A stretch of 64,000 nucleotides of DNA from Akkermansiaceae bacterium. Its GTDB lineage: Bacteria; Verrucomicrobiota; Verrucomicrobiia; Verrucomicrobiales; Akkermansiaceae. Below, one piece after another: positions 8,916 to 15,532 of the stretch. The notes under the pieces were generated by a model. The model saw nothing but the letters and a program-made list of their open reading frames with translations. It did no database searches and had not been told where the DNA came from. Location of the stretch: assembly GCA_019634595.1 (NCBI GenBank), contig JAHCBC010000001.1:806001-870000 (forward strand), read 5' to 3'. The translations under genes and the position numbers were made by a program. Numbering within the stretch: position 1 is the stretch's first letter; every line of letters begins with the position of its first letter.

Positions 8916-10076
8916 TCAGCGGCTGGCGATCACCTCGGCGGTGAAGCCCTTCAGGTATCCCGTCTCCGGGATGGAAAGGAGGATCGGATGGTCCGCGCGC
9001 TGGCTGTGCTCCGCAACCAGGCGCAGGGATTTCTTCGCATCGATGGAAGCATCCACGATGTTCTCCAGATACAGTTCGCGCGACGCGTGGTGGGAGCAGC
9101 AGAAGGTGGACAGGATTCCGCCCTTCTCCAGCAGCTTCAACGAGCGCAGGTGGATCTCCTTGTAGCCGCGCATGGCGTCCATGAGCGTCTTCTTGTTCCG
9201 GGTGAAACTCGGTGGATCCAGGATGATGAGGTCGTAGTCCGGCTTCGCGTGCTTGAGGAAATCGAAGACGTTGTGCTCGATGACGTCGATCTCCACTCCG
9301 TTGAGTTCCGCGTTCTTGCGCGCGGCTTCACAGGCGGTGGCGGAGACATCCACCGCGGTGACCTTGGCGGCTCCCGCCTTCGCACAGGCGAGCGCGAAGC
9401 CCCCTTGGTTGGTGAAGCAATCGAGGACCCGTTTGCCCTTGGCCAGCTTCGCCACCTCGGCGTGGGACTGGAGCTGGTCGAGGTAAAGGCCGGTTTTCTG
9501 GCCGTCGAAAAGATCGATCTCGAAAGTCAGGTCGTTCGCAAGGACTCGGAACGGACCGGGATTCTCGCCATGCAGCATCTCGATGCCCGGCTCCATACCC
9601 TCGGCTTTCCGGTAGGGTGAGTCGTTGCGCAGGACGATGGACTTCGGGGAAATCAGCGCCAGCAGCGCGTCGCGGATGAGTTCCTTCCGCTGGTCCATGG
9701 CCAGCGTCAGCGTCTGGACGGAGAGGTGGTCGCCGTATCGGTCCACGATCAGGCCCGGGATGCCGTCGGACTCGCTCCAGACAATCCGGGCCAGGGTTTC
9801 ATCGATTCCACGGCGCTGGCGGTGTTCGGTCGCCTGCTGGATGCGGCGGGTGAAGAAATCCAGGTCCAGGTCCTGCTTCCGGCGGGAAAACCGGCGGGCG
9901 ACGATCTGGGATTGCGGATTGTAGATCGCCGAACCGAGCGGCCGGTCGCGGAAATCCTTCAGGGTGATCACATCCCCGGGCTGCGGATTGCCGAAGGCTT
10001 TCTTGATCTCGGTGGCGTAGATCCACTCGTGGCCGTGGAAAATGCGGGCGCGCGGTGCGATGATGAGTCCTGCCAT
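8916..10076 (-). CDS. Class I SAM-dependent rRNA methyltransferase, RlmI-like
   Basis: 386 residues. An N-terminal PUA-like domain (about 1-70, HEWIYATEI) precedes a RlmI-type Rossmann methyltransferase: SAM-binding VLDCFTNQGGFAL and the catalytic motif DPPSFTRN. The family methylates a cytosine in 23S rRNA (E. coli RlmI makes m5C1962), probably the job here. The ATG at 10076 is chosen because family members begin near this point; a TTG at 10133 would add 19 residues and overlap the PEP-CTERM gene stop. Convergent with the racemase-like gene, 24 bases apart. Confidence 0.88.
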   Translation of the reverse strand: MAGLIIAPRARIFHGHEWIYATEIKKAFGNPQPGDVITLKDFRDRPLGSAIYNPQSQIVARRFSRRKQDLDLDFFTRRIQQATEHRQRRGIDETLARIVWSESDGIPGLIVDRYGDHLSVQTLTLAMDQRKELIRDALLALISPKSIVLRNDSPYRKAEGMEPGIEMLHGENPGPFRVLANDLTFEIDLFDGQKTGLYLDQLQSHAEVAKLAKGKRVLDCFTNQGGFALACAKAGAAKVTAVDVSATACEAARKNAELNGVEIDVIEHNVFDFLKHAKPDYDLIILDPPSFTRNKKTLMDAMRGYKEIHLRSLKLLEKGGILSTFCCSHHASRELYLENIVDASIDAKKSLRLVAEHSQRADHPILLSIPETGYLKGFTAEVIASR

Positions 10077-10129
10077 GGGGCGGGGACTCTGCGCCGGAAC
10101 GCGGCGGAATGTCGAATGCGAATCTGCGC

Positions 10130-10954
10130 TCAATTTCTTCTCCGCCGGGAGAAGGCGAAACCCGTCAGGGCAACGCCGGAAAGCAGGACGGCGGACGGCT
10201 CGGGGATGGGGAGCGTCTCCAGCGTGATGTTGTCATAGATGGCGACGCCGCCTGTCTGGCGGATGGTGACCGCATTGAACGTGAAATTGGAAGCGGTGCC
10301 GCTGCCGGTGACCTGAAGGACGTTGGAGGTTCCGTCGTTCAGGGTATAGACGGTGGTGATGGAGCCAGAGGCGGTCCGGATCAGATCGTAGGTGACCGTG
10401 TAGGTGGTGCCTGCCGTCACGGTGAAGGTATTGGTGTCACCGGATACGGTGGTGAGGGACGTGCCGGCCTGCAGGGGGCCGTTCGCGGTGGTCGTGGTGC
10501 CCGTGGTGAGGGAGCCTGAGTCACTGCGTGCCGCCTGGTTGCCGGTGGAATTCACCCGGAGGAAGGAATTGTAACCGCTGAACCCGCCGGTGAGGGCGGT
10601 CGAATCAAAGCCCCATCCATCCTGGCTGATGGTTCCGTTCAGCGTGTAAAGACCTGCCCGGATGATGGAGTTCGCCGCCGTTGGCGTGTAGCTGTAGCTG
10701 AGCCGGAGCATCTCGCCGACCGCCACGGTGGTGGTCGGGATGCTCCGTCCGATGACTTCGGTGATCCCGTCGCCATTTTCCGACCATGACAACCTTTGGG
10801 ACGAATTCGACAAGGTGCCTGTCGTCGCGGAGGCTTTGTACCAGGTGCCGACACCGCTGTCGAAGGTGTCCTGGAAAATGACGGTTCCCTCCGATGTGCT
10901 GGAGAAAACGATTCCCAGGGCGGATAACAGCGTGATCTGGATGGAGGGTTTCAT
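10130..10954 (-). CDS. PEP-CTERM sorting domain protein
   Basis: 274 residues with signal peptide (MKPSIQITLLSALGIVFSS) and a Thr/Ser-rich beta-sandwich rich in tandem Thr, typical of secreted lectin-like domains. The C-terminus is a textbook PEP-CTERM: PIPEPSAVLL, hydrophobic helix, then SRRRRN at the very end. Expected to be processed by an exosortase and shown on the surface. Binding partner unknown. Unlike the other PEP-CTERM protein at 535, it has no extension after the arginines. Confidence 0.88.
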   Translation of the reverse strand: MKPSIQITLLSALGIVFSSTSEGTVIFQDTFDSGVGTWYKASATTGTLSNSSQRLSWSENGDGITEVIGRSIPTTTVAVGEMLRLSYSYTPTAANSIIRAGLYTLNGTISQDGWGFDSTALTGGFSGYNSFLRVNSTGNQAARSDSGSLTTGTTTTANGPLQAGTSLTTVSGDTNTFTVTAGTTYTVTYDLIRTASGSITTVYTLNDGTSNVLQVTGSGTASNFTFNAVTIRQTGGVAIYDNITLETLPIPEPSAVLLSGVALTGFAFSRRRRN

Positions 10955-11076
10955 GACGGCGCAGATTCCTTCTACGGACCTTGGATGGAAATCCTATCGG
11001 AGGGGGTGGAGGTACCTTGTGGAATTATGATCTTGCGCTGGTCGCCTCCAGTCCTTAGCCAGTGGCTCTACCAATC

Positions 11077-11388
11077 ATGGGACAGCAATCCAATAAGATC
11101 ATCAAACGCCGCCGCCGTGCCGACTACCTGAACCGCAAGAAGGATCAGGCGAAATTGGGTGGCATCTCCAAGAAGTCTTCCGCCGTGAAGAAAGCAGCCG
11201 CTCCTGCCAAGAAAGCAGCCGCTCCTGCGAAAAAGGCCGCCGCTCCCGCGAAGAAAGCAGCCGCCAAGAAGGCTCCTGCCAAGAAGGTCGCTGATGACGC
11301 CGCTGTTGCGGAAGTCGCCGACAAGACGGTCGAGGCGATCGAGAACATCGAAGAAGGCGCTCCGGCTCCTGCCGAAGAGGAGTCCTGA
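11077..11388 (+). CDS. Small lysine-rich basic protein with KKAAAPA repeats
   Basis: 103 residues. The first 35 are extremely basic (NKIIKRRRRADYLNRKK), the middle is a Lys/Ala/Pro repeat like histone H1 tails, and the end is acidic (EEGAPAPAEEES). The ATG at 11077 is preferred over a GTG at 11062. The basic N-terminus suggests nucleic-acid or ribosome binding; the Lys/Ala/Pro tail resembles bacterial H1-like proteins that bind DNA. I know of no assigned function. A strong terminator follows 23 bases after the stop, so it is a single-gene unit. Confidence 0.75.
   Translation: MGQQSNKIIKRRRRADYLNRKKDQAKLGGISKKSSAVKKAAAPAKKAAAPAKKAAAPAKKAAAKKAPAKKVADDAAVAEVADKTVEAIENIEEGAPAPAEEES
11188..11265 (+). 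repeat. In-frame 21-bp tandem repeat (about 3.7 copies)
   Basis: Units start at 11188, 11209, 11230 and (partial) 11251. Each codes for KKAAAPA. The copies differ at few bases, so length variation between strains by slippage is likely. Confidence 0.85.
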
Positions 11389-11411
11389 TCAATTTTTCAT
11401 ATGAAAAAAGG

Positions 11412-11439
11412 GCGGCGGTCTATGACCGTCGCTTTTTTT
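11412..11439 (+). terminator. Rho-independent terminator
   Basis: GCGGCGGTC (11412-11420), loop TAT, GACCGTCGC (11424-11432), then seven T. Nine base pairs with one G-T pair. It ends the small basic protein gene and shields the Fe-S gene behind it. Confidence 0.92.
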
Positions 11440-11464
11440 GTGCTATCCAGTTCCATCCCCATCC

Positions 11465-11821
11465 ATGACGGCCAACTACAAGATCGGTAACGAAAAGCTC
11501 ATCAAGGTGCTGGAAGGTGCCTCCGGCCACCTCCGTGGCCTGCTGGAGCGCCAGGGCCGGCCGGACGGCGGCCTCCGGATCGCCGTGGTCGGCGGGGGAT
11601 GCTCCGGCCTGCAATACAAGATGGATCTCGTGGATGGTCCCAGGGACCGCGACATCGTCGTGCCCAGCAATGGGGTGAACGTGGTCATCGACCCGAAAAG
11701 CGCCCTCTTTGTCAGCGGCAGCGAACTGGACTATTCCGATGATCTCCAGCAGGGCGGTTTCAAGGTGAGCAACCCGAACGCGGTGGTCACCTGCTCCTGC
11801 GGGGAGAGTTTCGCCGCCTGA
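11465..11821 (+). CDS. A-type iron-sulfur carrier (IscA/ErpA family)
   Basis: 118 residues with the three invariant cysteines of HesB/IscA proteins: C46 in GGGCSGLQY, and C110 and C112 in CSCGESF near the C-terminus. These hold an Fe-S cluster for transfer to target enzymes in the cytoplasm. The ATG at 11465 fits the family's usual length. The next gene, a J-domain protein, starts 2 bases after the stop, which mimics the iscA-hscB order of isc operons although no IscS or IscU is in the window. Confidence 0.92.
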   Translation: MTANYKIGNEKLIKVLEGASGHLRGLLERQGRPDGGLRIAVVGGGCSGLQYKMDLVDGPRDRDIVVPSNGVNVVIDPKSALFVSGSELDYSDDLQQGGFKVSNPNAVVTCSCGESFAA

Positions 11822-11823
11822 AC

Positions 11824-12366
11824 ATGAATGCTTTCGCCGCACTCGGCCTGGCCCCGGACCTGGTGTTGGCCGAGGAGGATCTTCGGACCGCCTTCCGGGA
11901 GGCGGGAAAGGAACTGCATCCCGATGCCGGTGGCGGTGAAGGGGAGTTCGCCGCGCTGAAGGAAGCGCTGGCCATTCTTTCCAGCCCGTCACGGCGGCTC
12001 GGCCACTGGTTGTCCCTCAACGGGATGACCGTGGAATCCCGCGGCATGATCGCGCCGGGGCTGATGGACCTTTTTGGAAGGATCGGCCTGCTCAGCCAGC
12101 AGGCTGAGGCGGTCATCCGTAAACGGGAAACCGCCAGCACCGCCCTCGGAAAGGCGTTGCTGGAACCTGAACTCCAGGACTGCCTGCAACGCGTCGAGGA
12201 GATGATCGCGGAGGTGGACGGCTACATGGCCTCGGAATGCGCGATTTTCCCACAATGGATGTCTGCTCTGCCAGACGTGGAAGCGGGATCTTCGAAGGTG
12301 CGCAATCTCGCGTTCCTGGAGAAATGGAAAGTGGCGCTCAGGGCTTTGTACGCCCGGATGTTGTGA
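11824..12366 (+). CDS. HscB-like J-domain co-chaperone
   Basis: 180 residues. The N-terminal 65 form a J domain with the HPD signature at residues 32-34 (ELHPDAGG); the rest is helical, like the C-terminal bundle of HscB that grips the scaffold protein. HscB recruits an Hsp70 to move Fe-S clusters from scaffold to target. Position 2 bases after an A-type carrier supports that role over a general DnaJ-like one. The Hsp70 partner and scaffold must be encoded elsewhere. Confidence 0.75.
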   Translation: MNAFAALGLAPDLVLAEEDLRTAFREAGKELHPDAGGGEGEFAALKEALAILSSPSRRLGHWLSLNGMTVESRGMIAPGLMDLFGRIGLLSQQAEAVIRKRETASTALGKALLEPELQDCLQRVEEMIAEVDGYMASECAIFPQWMSALPDVEAGSSKVRNLAFLEKWKVALRALYARML

Positions 12367-12401
12367 CCCACGGATAAGGAGGGCATCTTTCATGAAAAGC
12401 G

Positions 12402-12435
12402 AAAACCGCCTCCCCGTCGAAGGGAAGGCGGTTTT
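12402..12435. terminator. Bidirectional terminator between convergent genes
   Basis: AAAACCGCCT (12402-12411) pairs with AGGCGGTTTT (12426-12435); the stem extends inward through CCC/GGG. A-rich and T-rich flanks on both sides serve the J-domain gene (+) and glnII (-). Confidence 0.88.
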
Positions 12436-12462
12436 GCCATGAATGGGGTATCCCGGAAAGGA

Positions 12463-13485
12463 TCAGGGCTTCGGAACCGTCTCGATGGTCGCGAGGATCC
12501 GGGAGGCGATCTGGTAAGGATCGCCTTGGGAGTTCGGACGACGGTCTTCGAGGTAGCCGCGGTAGGCATCGCCCTTCACGAAGCTGTGCGGAACGCGGAT
12601 GGACGCGCCGCGGTCGGCGACTCCGTAGGAGAACTTGTCGATCGACTGCGTCTCGTGGAGGCCGGTGAGGCGCATGTGGTTGTCCGGGCCATAGACGGCG
12701 ATGTGCTCGGCCGTGTAGTCGCCGAAGGCTGCCATCAGGGCTTCGAAGTAGGCCTTGCCACCTTTGTCGCGGAGATAGTCGGTGGAGAAGTTCGCGTGCA
12801 TGCCGGAACCGTTCCAGTCGGTGTCACCCAGCGGCTTGCAGTGGAAGTTGATGTCGATGCCGTACTTTTCGCAAAGGCGGATCAGCAGGTAGCGGGCGAC
12901 CCACACTTCGTCGGCGGCCTTCTTGGAACCCTTGCCGAAGATCTGGAATTCCCACTGGCCTTTCGCCACTTCGGCGTTGATGCCTTCGTGGTTGATGCCT
13001 GCGTCAAGGCAGAGGTCGAGGTGTTCCTCGACGATCTGGCGGGCGATGTCACCCACGTTCTTGTAGCCGACGCCGGTGTAGTACGGGCCTTGTGGAGCCG
13101 GATAGCCTTCGGCGGGGAAGCCGAGGGGACGGCCGTCCTGATAGAGGAAATACTCCTGCTCGAAACCGAACCATGCGCCCGGATCGTCCAGGATGGTGGC
13201 GCGGGAGTTGGAAGGGTGGGGGGTCACGCCATCCGGCATCATGACTTCGCACATCACGAGCACGCCGTTGCGGCGGGTGGTGTCCGGATAGAGGGCCACT
13301 GGTTTCAGAACGCAGTCGGAGCTCCGGCCTTCTGCCTGTTGGGTCGAGCTACCGTCAAAGCCCCAGTTCGGCAGTTCCTCAAGCTTCGGAAAGGAATCGA
13401 AGTCCTTGATGAGGGTCTTGCTGCGGAGGTTCGGGGTCGGCTTGTAGCCATCGAGCCAGATGTATTCCAATTTGTATTTGGCCAT
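12463..13485 (-). CDS. glnII: Glutamine synthetase, GSII (eukaryotic-like) type
   Basis: 340 residues, the length of GSII rather than the about 470 of GSI. The opening LEYIWLDG, the stretch WGFDGSSTQQA and the ATP-site segment NWNGSGMHANFS-like (here DWNGSGMHANFS) place it in the GSII family that makes glutamine from glutamate, ammonia and ATP. In bacteria GSII is usually induced under nitrogen limitation. That fits the sigma-54-type promoter found 106 bases upstream. It ends at a bidirectional terminator and is transcribed alone. Confidence 0.95.
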   Translation of the reverse strand: MAKYKLEYIWLDGYKPTPNLRSKTLIKDFDSFPKLEELPNWGFDGSSTQQAEGRSSDCVLKPVALYPDTTRRNGVLVMCEVMMPDGVTPHPSNSRATILDDPGAWFGFEQEYFLYQDGRPLGFPAEGYPAPQGPYYTGVGYKNVGDIARQIVEEHLDLCLDAGINHEGINAEVAKGQWEFQIFGKGSKKAADEVWVARYLLIRLCEKYGIDINFHCKPLGDTDWNGSGMHANFSTDYLRDKGGKAYFEALMAAFGDYTAEHIAVYGPDNHMRLTGLHETQSIDKFSYGVADRGASIRVPHSFVKGDAYRGYLEDRRPNSQGDPYQIASRILATIETVPKP

Positions 13486-13590
13486 ATTTTTTGGTAATCA
13501 GTGCGTTAGCGGTATTTTTGGAGAGCATCCCGGTCAAGGGGAATCTGTCATGATTCTCCTCTGGCGGAATTGCTTTCCGGGAGGTATGAA

Positions 13591-13606
13591 AGCAACTAAT
13601 ATGCCA
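13591..13606 (-). promoter_or_regulatory. Sigma-54-type (-24/-12) promoter of glnII
   Basis: Read on the minus strand, TGGCATATTAGTTGCT has the GG and GC elements ten bases apart, the invariant spacing of RpoN promoters (TGGCAC-N5-TTGCW). A start about 12 bases on would leave a leader near 95 bases. Downstream, GAATC (13541-13545) facing GATTC (13552-13556) is a small palindrome that may be an operator. This predicts control of glnII by nitrogen through an enhancer-binding activator. Confidence 0.65.
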
Positions 13607-13639
13607 GAGGGAGGAAACTTGGGAGATTTTCGATGATTT

Positions 13640-14446
13640 TTACAAGTGAATCACGATGAGGGTGGTATCATCGGTTCCTGCGCTGCGGAGTGCCCGTTCC
13701 AGCATCTTTTCCAAGGCGGCGGTCGGGGTGAGATCCGCCCCCAAGGCGTTGCCGATGTGCTGCTCCGTGAGGCCGTCGATGAGTCCATCCGAGCAGATCA
13801 GGAACCGGTCGCCGGGTAAGTAGGGGATCGCCGCCAGATGGGGCCGCATCCGCGGATGGCCACCACCGATGACTTCATAAAGCGCGGATCGCCGGGGATG
13901 GCTGCGGTACTGCATTTCACCGATCTGCCCGCGCTTCCACTGGTCCCATGCAAGTGTATGATCGTGAGAAAGTTGGGTGAGTTCGCCATCGCGGGAAAGA
14001 TAGATGCGGGAGTCCCCCACATTCGCCAGATAGAGGTTTTCCGGAGTGAACCAGGCGAGGGCCACGGTGGCGGACATGCCTTTCTGTTCCTCGCAGGAAG
14101 CCGCCGCCTCGTTGATCTGTTCATGCACCGCCCGGAGCGTGTCGCCAAGATGTTCGAGGGAGTCCGGGAAGAACCCGGAAGCGGCGGCCTTGAAGGTTTC
14201 CGGGATCATTTCGCTCATCCCGCGCAACAGGAGGGAGGAGGCCAGGTCCCCCGCATTTCCACCGCCCATCCCGTCGGAAACCGCAAAAACAAGGTCGCAT
14301 TCGGAAAGGGTCTTGCTCCCGGATTCCGGAAGGGATTCCGCACCGCCAGGGCCCGATGCGAACGCGACCACGGAATCATCATTCCGGGGTTTGCGGGATC
14401 CGCTGTGGGATCGGTAGGACCAGTGGAAAAGCGCGCCTTCTGACAC
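13640..14446 (-). CDS. PP2C-family Ser/Thr protein phosphatase
   Basis: 268 residues, a complete bacterial PP2C (PPM) catalytic domain: RKPRNDD near the N-terminus, AVSDGMGGG (metal-binding Asp), ANVGDSRIY, ICSDGLIDGL, and GTDDTTLIVI at the C-terminus. It removes phosphate from Ser/Thr with two Mn/Mg ions. No membrane segment, so cytoplasmic. It follows 24 bases after a miniature kinase-like gene on the same strand, a kinase/phosphatase pair that probably acts on one target. Confidence 0.93.
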   Translation of the reverse strand: MSEGALFHWSYRSHSGSRKPRNDDSVVAFASGPGGAESLPESGSKTLSECDLVFAVSDGMGGGNAGDLASSLLLRGMSEMIPETFKAAASGFFPDSLEHLGDTLRAVHEQINEAAASCEEQKGMSATVALAWFTPENLYLANVGDSRIYLSRDGELTQLSHDHTLAWDQWKRGQIGEMQYRSHPRRSALYEVIGGGHPRMRPHLAAIPYLPGDRFLICSDGLIDGLTEQHIGNALGADLTPTAALEKMLERALRSAGTDDTTLIVIHL

Positions 14447-14470
14447 GGGTGGGTTTTTCTGGCGGATGGA

Positions 14471-14899
14471 TCAGATATTGGCGGCCGGCTGGGAGGCATC
14501 CTCCGGCGGGGTGGGGAACGGCAGGATCTCCGCCAACTCGAAGTCGATGATGCAGAAACGCGCCAGCTTGTCCGAGTAGGTGATGTTCCGCGGCTCCGCG
14601 TCCAGATGCCTCACCCCGTAGTCCTTTTCCAGCGCGGCGAAAAGCTGGTCCGCCCGCTCTTTCGGAATATGGGGGGCGGGCATCCCGCAGTTCGAGGAAA
14701 CGAAGTAGTTTTCCTCCGGATGCTCCTCGATCACCTTCGGCACGTAGGGGCACCCCCGCTGCTCGAGCACCTTCAGCACCTCCACCTCCGTGGCGTAGCG
14801 CTTGTCCGCATCCGTACCGCGCAGGCGCTTGTGGACATTCCCGTAGAAGTCGATGCGGACGTGGGAGCGGATTCCGTCTTTGATCGGTTGGATGGACAT
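14471..14899 (-). CDS. Miniature protein-kinase-like protein
   Basis: Only 142 residues from the ATG at 14899, yet the landmark residues of a eukaryotic-like kinase are present: a beta3-like lysine (K24, VHKRL), a helix-C glutamate (E38 or E40, ATEVEVL), a catalytic loop HLDAEPRN (H98, D100, N105, matching HRDxxPxN) and IIDFE in place of DFG. The glycine-rich loop is short and most of the C-lobe is missing, like RIO-type or lipopolysaccharide kinases. It may be a true small kinase or a pseudokinase. The PP2C gene follows at 24 bases. Confidence 0.65.
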   Translation of the reverse strand: MSIQPIKDGIRSHVRIDFYGNVHKRLRGTDADKRYATEVEVLKVLEQRGCPYVPKVIEEHPEENYFVSSNCGMPAPHIPKERADQLFAALEKDYGVRHLDAEPRNITYSDKLARFCIIDFELAEILPFPTPPEDASQPAANI

Positions 14900-14996
14900 G
14901 CGAACTGGCGGACATGCTAGGTATCCGCGCGGCATGGCCCAGCCCAAACTTTCCCCGAGGCCGCGTCCGGAAAATGTTCCGTTGCCAGTACGGGTG

Positions 14997-15016
14997 GGCG
15001 GGTTTATAAAACCGCC
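14997..15016 (+). promoter_or_regulatory. Near-perfect palindrome abutting the YlbF start codon
   Basis: GGCGGGTTTATAAAACCGCC ends one base before the ATG at 15017; nine of ten pairs match. It leaves no room for a Shine-Dalgarno sequence. It could be an operator, or a leader hairpin that limits translation; if the transcript starts at the ATG (leaderless) it would be promoter DNA. Confidence 0.4.
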
Positions 15017-15433
15017 ATGTCAGCCGTTGCCGAACAGTCCGCAGTCATTGAGAAAACCAAAGAACTTTGCGCCGAAATCGTCGCGGATGCTTCCTTCCGT
15101 AAGAACCAGGCCAAGGTCGAGCGATTCCTCGCCGATGACGCCGCCCGCCTCCAGTACCAGAGCGTCCATGAGCGCGGTGACGAACTCGCCCACAAGCAGC
15201 GCGCCGGGATCGAGCTGAGCAAGTCCGAGGTCACCGAATTCGAAGCCGCCCGTGACGCGCTCTTCGCCAACGAGATCGCCCGCGACTTCCTCGAAGCCCA
15301 GCGTGAACTCGAGCAACTCCAAGGTGAGATCGCCAAATACGTGGGTGCCACCATCGAACTCGGCCGCGTTGCGACCGAGGACGACATCCAGGAGTCCGGC
15401 GGCTGCTGTGGTGGTGGCTGCGGTTGCGGCTGA
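15017..15433 (+). CDS. YlbF/YmcA-family protein with Cys-rich tail
   Basis: 138 residues, mostly helical. Residues 1-115 fit the YlbF family (Com_YlbF), whose Bacillus members form the YlbF-YmcA-YaaT complex that binds Fe-S clusters and adjusts RNase Y and competence/sporulation. The last residues hold four cysteines (C130, C131, C135, C137) in a glycine run, a likely metal or Fe-S ligand. The gene is a single unit with a strong terminator behind it and an unusual palindrome directly before its start. Confidence 0.8.
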   Translation: MSAVAEQSAVIEKTKELCAEIVADASFRKNQAKVERFLADDAARLQYQSVHERGDELAHKQRAGIELSKSEVTEFEAARDALFANEIARDFLEAQRELEQLQGEIAKYVGATIELGRVATEDDIQESGGCCGGGCGCG

Positions 15434-15453
15434 TAAGCCAACATTTCCAAGCG

Positions 15454-15491
15454 ATCCGGAAGCTGCTTTGGGCGGTTTCCGGATTTTTTTT
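15454..15491 (+). terminator. Rho-independent terminator
   Basis: ATCCGGAA (15454-15461) pairs with TTCCGGAT (15477-15484), followed by eight T. It ends the YlbF-like gene. Confidence 0.9.
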
Positions 15492-15532
15492 GGTGCAAGG
15501 TGGGGGGATTATGGTTCGTTTTGTGTCTGATT

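Noticed and set aside
11188-11265. CRISPR-like tandem repeat
   Set aside because: Units are contiguous without spacers and code for KKAAAPA in frame.
12439-13497. A 352-codon plus-strand frame over glnII
   Set aside because: Glutamine synthetase on the other strand is certain; the plus frame is its shadow.
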